Origin: Owenia fusiformis
Taxonomy: Eukaryota > Annelida > Polychaeta > Sabellida > Oweniidae
Direction: 5' to 3'
Length of the DNA stretch: 64,000 nt
Assembly: GCA_903813345.2 (NCBI GenBank)
Contig: CAIIXF020000007.1
Location: 4,099,730-4,163,729, forward strand
The stretch's first letter is position 1. Every line of letters starts with the position of its first letter. Positions 58,201-64,000 of the stretch are shown here, piece by piece. Position numbers and translations under genes: made by a program. The notes beneath the pieces were generated by a model. It had not been told where the DNA came from. It saw only the letters and a list, made by a program, of their open reading frames with translations, and searched no databases.

Positions 58201-61200
58201 CTATTATGTCTATGTGTAGACCTGTCTGTAATGTCCGCTTGCATTTTCATATGGAATGCTTATTATGAAATATTGAAATTATGAAAGAGTAGAGCTCACA
58301 ATGTTTGGAATGTGAGTCTACAAATTATAATGAAACCAAGTAGAGTGATTTGTAATTAGTGTTTTCCTGTTTTGTTAAGAATTGTTTGTCATGCAATAGT
58401 GTTGTCCTATATTCTAGAAGAGACTGGTGAAGGAGAAAAGGAAAACGAGGATACTGATGAACCAGCTGATGGAGAAGGGGAGGAGAAGGAAGAGGATCCT
58501 GCTGGAGAAGAGGAGCAAGAAGGGGCCGGTAAGACACTTTTACATAGTCAAACTATTGCATTGTAACATAATCGTACAAATGACTAATTAATATAAAGGG
58601 GAGTCCAAGATTATGTGTCTTTGAGCTTTTGCTTTATTTTTGACAAAAACTGAACAAATTATTTTGTGATTAAATTTACCAATGGTGAAAGTATTGGATT
58701 TTAATGGTAATGAATAACAATACACAAAAACGTCTTTCCCAAAATGTAGGTGATGCTGACGACGAATATGCTGATGAATTTGATGAAGGTACAATTGTAG
58801 AATGCATGTCTAGAACAACTCCTGTGAAAAATGTCATACTGGTCATGCTTTGAAAATGCAAAATAAAGTAGGAAAGAGTGGAATTGGCAAGGAAAAGTAA
58901 ACTGGCAAACTGGCAAAACTTTAGATTGTATAGAAGATAGTCCTAGAATAGTACTCTAAAGGCATATAACCTACATGACATTTTCTTCATTGATCCTTAG
59001 TACATACTTTACTCTGTACATTTACCTCTATCTATAAAAGTAGTGAGGATCTTGCACAGATAAGTGTGTATTTATTACACATTGCTCTGACCTAGATAGG
59101 AAAAATGAAAATCACCTAATATTTAATTGTATTATAGGTTATAATTAATCAACTTTGATTCTGGTCCATGTATTAGTAGTATATATTGTAAGAAATGTAA
59201 GATTAAGAAACTAGAAACTTTATACTACAATTTAATTCTTGATCCTTATACTATTCTCTTTCTACATAAGTATTCTGATTCTTCTATTTTCTCTTCTGCC
59301 ATAAATCGTTGTGCCATGTTTACAGTTCTTGGGGGCATGGTTGAATATAGAGAGGGTGTCAGTGGACCTATACGTGTTAAACCTAAGAAATTTAAAACAA
59401 AAACCAAACAAAAAGATGAAGAAAACTCTGAAGATGATCACGAAATGGAAGATGATTACCTGATGGATGAATTTGAAGATGAGGCTGAACTTGACCTTGA
59501 CCTTCAAAGCAGACAGATTTTCAAAAAAGGCGGGAAAATCAAGGTTGAATGGGACAAAGTTTCAACAGACACTGCAACAAGCTATGAAACCATAATGTCC
59601 ATTCAAGAGCCTAAAACAAGAATACAAGTTGCATTTGATTCTAGTTCTATTGATACATATTCAATGAGAAGTGATCAGAGGAGACTAGATAATGACAATG
59701 AAAGTTTACAAATAAACACTGAGACTGGTATGCTATGGCAGTGTTGTTTTCTTCACAGATGTAACCCAGTAGAAAGTCACTAGAGAAAGCAGACATGAAT
59801 TGGAACAAACATCAACAACACAATAGATAATGCCCTATTATCACAAATTTACACCAAGAAAATGAAGTGTTAACATAAATCTTTATTTATCTAACAATTC
59901 ATTTTCTGGTAGATCTTACAACAGAATAGGATTTTTTACATTTATTAGAGAGCAATCACATCAATAGCAACATATCACAATGATACCTACTCCCCTCATA
60001 CTAGTTTTTACTGCCCACCCTTCTCTTTCCCATGCATACAAACTGTATTTCATCATAATAAGATTATCATTTCAAAATCTATCAATTGTTTAAAACATAA
60101 CTTAATATTGAGATGTACATTTAAAAAAGCCCCACACTAATTATTGTACATTCATATTTAAATTTCATCCTTCCCTTATTAACAAAATTTTACCTAACAT
60201 TTAGAAATGTCAATGAACATTTTAAAAAGGTAAAAAAATAGTTGCTTTACATTGCTAAGTTCTACTGTCCACATTATATTTATATTTCTTATTTCAGCCT
60301 TTACTTATTCACATGAATGACTTGGTTTACATGTTGTTGTTGCTTTTATGAACTTAGGTCTGGAACAAGATGATGGTGATGGTAGCAAAGAAGCTAGACG
60401 TGAATCATTAAATGAGGAATATGTTGATGATGATCAGAGAGAAGATGATAAAATAAGTGACGATGATGTAAAAGATAAGACAGAGGACAAAAATGACGAT
60501 ACACTTGAAGACAAACAAGAAGAGAAAATAAATGAAGAAGAGAAGCAAGAACGTTCTGAAGATGAGAATAAACTGGAAAAAGAGGAGGAAAATATAGAAG
60601 AGGATCAAAAAGATGAGCAATCACAGAAATCAGAAGAAGATAACAAGTATGATAATACAGAACAAAAAGTTGAAACCCAAAATGAAGAACAGATAAAATT
60701 AGAACAGACAGAAGAAAAAGAAGAAACAAATTTTGAGAAGTCTGAAATTAAGCAAGATGATGATAACACAAAGACAAAAGAAGAAAAAGAATCTGTTGAT
60801 AGTAAAGATGAATTGGAAGATGATGAACAAAAAGTGGAAGATAAAGAAGCTGCTGATTCACAAGAAGAAGCTCAGACAAATGATCATCAAGTGGAAAACA
60901 ATGTAAAAGGGGAGCTGATTGAAGAAGAAAAAGCAGAAAAGGAGCAACCTGTTGAAGAAATTGTTACTAATAAAGAAAAGTCTGAAAATGAAGTTAATAA
61001 TGAAGGTGGAAGCAATGGAAATGGTGTTGCCATTAATGATCAAAATGTTGTAAGAGGTGAACTGTTGGATAAAGAAATGGATGGTGATAACCAAATTGAA
61101 GAGACAAACGATGAGGATGTAAGACCTCAAGGAAATAAACAGCTTGAAGAAGATATTGATGATGGAATTAAAGATGAGTTGAAAGAAGGAAACATTGAAG

Positions 61201-62228
61201 AAGGAGAAAAAGAGCAGAACTCTCCAAATAAGGAAACCTCTGAGGAAGGAAAAGTGAGTCCCCAAGAAGACAAAGAACATGAAAAGACAGAAGGTGATGA
61301 TGGCATTATAAGAGGTGAACTTCGTAGTAGAGCAAGCATAACAAGTGCTTCCTCAATAAAAAGTAAAAAACAAACACCAGTATCCTCCCCTGGAAAATCT
61401 AGTTTAAAAAAGAGTGAATCTTCAAGAAGTTTAAGATCAAGAAGCTCATCTAGAGGCTCGTTAAAACGTGCAGCAGATACTGGAAAACCAGATGGCAGGC
61501 ACACACCTCAATCTGTTCTTAAGAAACAGGATTCCAAGACGAGCCAGAAATCAGCAAGTAGCCTCAGATCTGTAAAGCAAGACTCTACAGAGAGTCAAAG
61601 ATCAGACAGAAAAGGGTCTAGTGGAAGTCAAAAATCTATAAGACAAAGGTCTGGAGGTAGTCAAAAGTCCTTGAGAAAAGGATCAACTGGAAGTCAAAAG
61701 TCTGCTAAAAGCTCCACCAGCAGTATACATCAAGAGTCTCCCATTAAATCATCTAAAGAGCCAGGGCAGGCAGAGGTGAAACCTCAGAGTAAAGATAAAA
61801 GGGAATTGAAAGATCCCAAGCCCAAGGCTGAGACACCTGAACCTCTGGAGAACAGGGCAGTTAAAGGTGAAATGGTTGAACCAGGAGAGTCCAGACACAG
61901 TTCACCCCAACCAATACTTAAAGCAAAGGCTGAGCTTTATGATAGTGAGAAAGATGCAAAAATTGCAGAAAAAGATGAAGGTCATGCTGATAAAGGAGAA
62001 TTGGCAGATGAGGAAGTAAAATCTGAAACAGAAAATGTGAAAGAAGAAGTTCTAGAAGATGAAATAGTTACTCCACAGGATAGAAGTTATCACAATGTTG
62101 AGAAAGGTGAACTAACAGACCAGCAAGATGTACCACAAAATGAGGCTATAGATGCTAACAAAGGCCCAGATGGTCTAAAGGATGAACTTGTTGAACAGAA
62201 AGACGGAGCTGGTTCTACAAAAGGCTAG
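44684..62228 (+). CDS. NME8: NME8/TXNDC3-like protein: thioredoxin, three NDK domains, long charged tail
   Basis: Relative of outer-arm dynein thioredoxin-NDK intermediate chains of cilia and flagella. Exons: 44684-44774 (exon starts 44673), 45329-45504, 46146-46262, 48929-49010, 50175-50255, 51287-51343, 52012-52097, 52504-52672, 52969-53122, 53437-53555, 53919-54063, 54390-54497, 54750-54898, 55210-55354, 55771-55878, 56478-56596 (or 56608), 58418-58528, 58750-58788, 59326-59727, 60358-62228. All phases fit, giving about 1442 residues against about 590 in human NME8. Residues 1-640 match the family throughout; the rest is a low-complexity tail. Start: the ATG at 44684, with MSKRKQEIALQQEL fitting the family N terminus. 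An AG acceptor just upstream implies a non-coding first exon. Confidence 0.95.
45648..45705. repeat. Short tandem repeat GTTAATTGGTATTAAAAT
   Basis: Three to four imperfect copies of an 18-19 bp unit in intron 2 of the NME8-like gene. Confidence 0.8.
46355..48820 (-). mobile_element. 5'-truncated CR1/L2-like LINE in NME8-like intron 3, antisense
   Basis: A minus-strand element between exons 3 and 4. Its 3' end probably lies near 46355, where a TTCAATTCAATTTATT repeat begins; CR1/L2 elements end in short tandem repeats rather than poly(A). Target duplications were not recognised. Two thirds of the intron is this element. Confidence 0.85.
46916..48820 (-). CDS. LINE reverse transcriptase ORF (634 residues)
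   Basis: Blocks NNYRPISILSVFSKMLEK, YGFRKKHSTYMALLNF, YIDLTKAFDTVDH, EYGVPQGSVIGPLLFIIFIN and the catalytic YADD define a CR1/L2/Jockey-type RT. The N-terminal 120 residues are the linker between endonuclease and RT, and the endonuclease is missing. The frame is uninterrupted to a stop at 46916, so this copy looks young despite its 5' truncation. Confidence 0.92.
   Translation of the reverse strand: MLKTFNLCAVIKLHANKGNIKKSWNLINTILKKKSGQSKINNTFNLNNRQTTDGAEIAENFNNFFSSIGNKLANKIQSNADPMVNLRKINSNDKSLFLSPVTETDVKNQLKSLKPSAASIDDIKPSVVKLLKESLSAPLTQIFNLSISTGTFPDALKIARVIPIFKKGLKEIFNNYRPISILSVFSKMLEKIVHDKVTVFLEKYEILYLHQYGFRKKHSTYMALLNFIENIRKSLDTGKTSLGIYIDLTKAFDTVDHKILLQKLEFYGIRGVALSWFTSYLENRRIITEFTKKNVSLDQFTETDVKYRSIENTVEYGVPQGSVIGPLLFIIFINDIYLVSNKLSFVLYADDTNIALTDKNIENLVIEMNEELQNVSNWMKANKLTLNVEKTKFMIFSNKRDLNDKNIILKIDNQPIEEVKEINFLGVIIDSKLHWSPHINAICTKISNLIGIVYRTRHRLSLNAMTTIYYSMIYSYLSYGNILWGNAIKTLIQKLYILQKKFLRVITYSDSFAASGPLFQKLKILNVFDIHSHQTASFVQKTLSESPDFPFKKFNRLFSLRSTIHSHDTKSKNDLIVQPFRTEYGRKSIGTSGPSIYNSLSTDLRNSIHIKMFQRKFKGATRTVERKFEFFYFF
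48929..51343 (+). CDS. NME8: NME8-like linker exons 4-6
   Basis: Three small exons (82, 81 and 57 nt). Exons 5 and 6 are of symmetric phase 1. They encode an acidic segment (PEKGADDEDDTEKEAEE), a Ser/Lys/Arg-rich segment (SGEVKSKTSAKIRSRAPSSK) and a short GMRFRGENVNFMEG piece. They separate the thioredoxin from NDK1. Exons 5 and 6 can be skipped without frame loss. Confidence 0.88.
50852..51048. mobile_element. hAT-like MITE with perfect 15-bp ends and 5-bp target duplication (197 bp)
   Basis: CAGGCCCGTAGCCAG at 50852-50866 and its exact complement at 51034-51048. AATAG flanks both sides (50847-50851 and 51049-51053). The interior is rich in GGGGGTTCG/CGAACCCCC. It lies in intron 5 of the NME8-like gene. 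Confidence 0.9.
52012..53555 (+). CDS. NME8: NME8-like NDK domain 1 (exons 7-10)
   Basis: Starts EVTVAILKPDIV (KPD at 214-216). The GWRDMIGPT block follows, and the active-site motif NALHGSDS places the phospho-accepting His at residue 328. Exon 10 also holds the start of domain 2. The nucleotide-binding and catalytic residues I can check are conserved, unlike the degenerate first module of vertebrate NME8. Confidence 0.93.
52186..52302 (+). repeat. Dispersed ~110-bp repeat, family 1, copy D
   Basis: Near-complete copy with ACCACAAGTGGTGACATTAT at its start and TTTTGCATGTTGATGTCTTG at its end. It lies in NME8-like intron 7. Confidence 0.85.
53480..54898 (+). CDS. NME8: NME8-like NDK domain 2 (exons 10-13)
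   Basis: Starts RTLALIRPDAL, so the usual KPD lysine is replaced by Arg (RPD at 369-371). The GWRD equivalent is RWRDMLGPK. NPLHGSDS gives the catalytic His at 478. Exon 13 runs on into domain 3 (TLAVVKPDAY). Confidence 0.93.
54840..56608 (+). CDS. NME8: NME8-like NDK domain 3 (exons 13-16)
   Basis: KPD at 504-506, GWRSVIGPTDPEQAKEAAP block, and NALHGSSS with the catalytic His at 611. Exon 16 has two in-frame donors 12 nt apart (after 56596 or after 56608), changing the protein by four residues. Confidence 0.92.
56184..56263 (+). repeat. Dispersed ~80-bp repeat, family 2, copy B
   Basis: Partner of 38161-38239. It lies in NME8-like intron 15. Confidence 0.85.
56609..57239. other. Intron sequence, no gene seen
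   Basis: AT-rich, with one long open frame (56841-57248) that lacks any domain signal, splice context or coding bias; treated as chance. Confidence 0.6.
57240..57785. repeat. 53-bp minisatellite with 106-bp higher-order structure
   Basis: Units contain TGACCTTGACCTTTGAATGA, then CCTCAATGTTGGCTASCCTT and ACCCTCTTGTA. Two variants alternate: GCTACCC...TATGTGACCTTGACC and GCTAGCC...TAAGTGACCTTGAGC, giving a dimeric 106-bp period over about three dimers. It lies in NME8-like intron 16. Every unit holds TGACCTTGA, the complement of the nuclear-receptor extended half-site TCAAGGTCA. Confidence 0.93.
58418..59727 (+). CDS. NME8: NME8-like acidic tail, exons 17-19
   Basis: Exon 17 (58418-58528) and exon 18 (58750-58788) are pure acidic cassettes of phase 1-1. 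Exon 19 (59326-59727) starts VLGGMVEYREGVSGPIRVKP and continues with an acidic stretch and a more ordered-looking segment (KGGKIKVEWDKVSTDTATSY). All three are multiples of three in length, so each could be an optional cassette. Confidence 0.85.
60358..62228 (+). CDS. NME8: NME8-like exon 20: large charged, repetitive terminal exon
   Basis: The longest exon (1868 nt coding plus stop), entered in phase 1 from exon 19. Three segments are visible: a Glu/Asp/Lys-rich stretch (to about 61300), a basic Ser/Arg/Lys stretch (61310-61750) with GSQKS repeats, and a second acidic stretch. The motif KGEL or RGEL recurs (near 60909, 61054, 61313, 61867, 61995 and 62107), with further KDEL/KAEL variants. 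Predicted intrinsically disordered from composition. It ends at a TAG. Weakest evidence: exon-exon joining rests on splice sites and phase only. Confidence 0.8.
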
Positions 62229-63493
62229 TGGGAAAACCCTAGACATTGTTTACTACCTAGACATTGTTACCACATAGACATTGTTTACCACAGTAGAACT
62301 TATGATTCATCTAGATATTCCCCACATTAATACATTTCCATAAAAGTATGCATGACGAAAAATATTCCAATTTGGTATGGTTGTAACTTCTTCTTTGGTT
62401 GTTTGTCAAACAGATTTTTGTAATACTGGAATATAACAGTTAGTTACTACTATACCAATGACAAACCCTAATTTCTGCATGTGTTGAATCTACATTTTAG
62501 GTTTCCTTTAATTTTCTAGCATGTCCTATCAGGAAATGAATCCACTTTCTTGCATGGTGATCACTGCATGGTTATTCCACTGATTGTCTTTATTCAAGTC
62601 AACATGGAGAGGTTCAGGACAAACTCATTGAGCTACAATCTTCACTTGCAATCGTGCCTCATTACTTTTATTAGTGAGGTACGCATCGAAAGAAACTGCT
62701 TTTGGAGATACGAAAAGAGCCTGAATCTCTCCATATTGACAGATCGTACTATATTTTCATTACAGATTAAGCCAACACTTGCATGAATCGCATGAATCCA
62801 CATTTACACACATTTCTTCACTTTTTGACCAATCAGAACACAGTATAGTCATGCCACATCAGACAAGTAGTCATTCATGGTTTATCACAAGCATCTAAGA
62901 ATTTTCAGATATCATTTCTCGTAGTGTTTCACGAATACTGAATTGATTTTCACAATTGTCCTTTGTTTTCACACGTTTAGTTTATTATATTTCTCATTTT
63001 TATGTAATAGTCACATATATCACACTGGTATGCAGCCATTCCCTGCAGCTGCTTCAGTTGTGTTCTATGTAAAAATGGTTCATTTAGTCATTTCCTCATG
63101 GTACTCCAAGTCCTTGTGTGTCCTTTATGGAAATGGTATAAATGATAATTCTCATAGAACACAAGGTTACCATATAACCCCATGTTTCCTTCACCCAAAG
63201 CTTCGATTCTGACTTAACATTTCTATTAAAACAGATATAACAGTCTACAATGCATTGTTGAATTTTGACTGATAAGAAGCATTTGTGTAAAGGGTTACCA
63301 GAGTTTGAGAACTCTTACAATGTACTGTAGACTGAACACTTTAATCTAATTTGAATTTCTTACATTTAGCTAAAGTACACAATGAATGCTCAATAGTCTC
63401 ACAAAAACACTTACAGTTTTACACTAAGAAAATTATATTGACGTCGAGTTCTTTCTATTAATTGTTTATTAATTGTAGCTTTGCTTGTTTTAG
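62229..63493. other. 3' UTR of exon 20 and/or intron
   Basis: No additional coding exon seen between the exon 20 stop and the exon at 63494. ATTAAA-type poly(A) signals occur (for example near 63224) but none is decisive. Confidence 0.5.
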
Positions 63494-63595
63494 ATGGAGA
63501 TGATGTGAAGTCCTCCCTTGAGGAGAAACAAGAGGATGAAGACACTGAGAAACAGACAGATGGGGAAGATGGAGACAAACAGGAGGACACTCAAG
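63494..63595 (+). CDS. NME8: NME8-like downstream acidic exon 21 (alternative 3' end)
   Basis: Acceptor TTTTAG at 63488-63493 and donor CAAG|GTATGT at 63595. The exon is 102 nt, phase 1 on both sides, and encodes an acidic cassette (DGDDVKSSLEEKQEDEDTEK ...). Phase and composition match exons 17-19. Because exon 20 ends in a stop, a transcript with this exon must skip exon 20 or leave it through an internal donor. The gene therefore probably continues past the window. Confidence 0.75.
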
Positions 63596-63667
63596 GTATG
63601 TTGAAATAATACATGTACATTTACATGAAACTGGATGCAGAATTGTGAATTACGATTAGTGATGTCA

Positions 63668-63795
63668 CTACCACAAGTGATGGCATATTGTTATAGTCTC
63701 TGACTTTTTTTGTGGATAATGTTCAGCAGTTGATGTTCGGATTCTGTAACAAATGGCATGTGGTGACATTTTGCATGTTAATTCCTTGTTTTAAG
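63668..63795 (+). repeat. Dispersed ~110-bp repeat, family 1, copy E
   Basis: Complete-looking copy from ACCACAAGTGATGGCATATT to TTTTGCATGTTAATTCCTTG. Confidence 0.85.
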
Positions 63796-63939
63796 ATGTA
63801 CCATGCAAGGATAATAGAATACTTCAAATTCATGAATCTATATATATCTTGATGTACCCATGATTAAGGATTAACATGTTCATTCTTAATCTTCTTAATA
63901 TGCTTATTTCTTAATCCTGAGACCATTACGTATCTTCAC

Positions 63940-64000
63940 CCTAATACATAAGCCATACATTCATCCTTACATAAGCCATACATTCATCCTTACATAAGCC
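63940..64000. repeat. ~24-bp tandem repeat running off the window
   Basis: CATAAGCCATACATTCATCC-type units repeat at about 24 bp and continue to the last base. Confidence 0.75.

Noticed and set aside
60394-61504. Minus-strand ORFs rich in Phe/Leu
   Set aside because: Antisense shadow of the Glu/Lys-rich exon 20; GAA/AAA codons read as TTC/TTT on the other strand.

Overview
The window is animal nuclear DNA: AT-rich, with split genes, GT-AG introns, many transposons and minisatellites. Several traits point to a marine lophotrochozoan, most likely a bivalve mollusc. These are a Penelope-type retroelement with N-terminal endonuclease remnants and a CxC motif (Naiad type, common in clams), core-repeat plus GACG-microsatellite elements like the bivalve 'pearl' family, and a ciliary thioredoxin/NDK protein with a long acidic tail. 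The species assignment is inference.

Layout. (1) 882-4029, plus strand: the last seven exons of a TBC-domain Rab-GAP gene. (2) 4030-9811: intergenic, with a 46-bp minisatellite, a hairpin, a 5'-truncated L1/Tx1 LINE (6015-8743) bounded by 17-bp target duplications, and three copies of a 129-bp repeat. (3) 9812-42425, minus strand: a complete VPS8 gene (CORVET endosomal tethering subunit). I reconstructed it as 38 coding exons and 1391 residues, in frame throughout. Its introns hold most of the accessory DNA: a nested opposite-strand gene for a small secreted, cysteine-free, cationic protein (12293-14306), a 338-bp satellite ending in a GACG microsatellite and hairpin, hAT-like MITEs, and a nest of retroelements in which a LINE (30858-33182) sits inside a Naiad-type element. 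(4) 42426-42555: a compact intergenic stretch that looks like a bidirectional promoter between VPS8 and the next gene. (5) 44684 to beyond the window, plus strand: an NME8/TXNDC3-like gene with one thioredoxin domain, three nucleoside-diphosphate-kinase domains that all keep the catalytic His, and a very long acidic/basic tail with repeated KGEL-type motifs and a probable alternative 3' end.

How the genes relate. TBC Rab-GAPs and VPS8/CORVET both act in Rab-controlled membrane traffic. The NME8-like protein belongs to outer-arm dynein or cilia. VPS8 and the NME8-like gene are divergently transcribed from about 120 bp that contains ETS, CCAAT, CLEAR-like E-box and RFX half-site sequences. No rRNA, tRNA, CRISPR or prokaryotic feature was seen.
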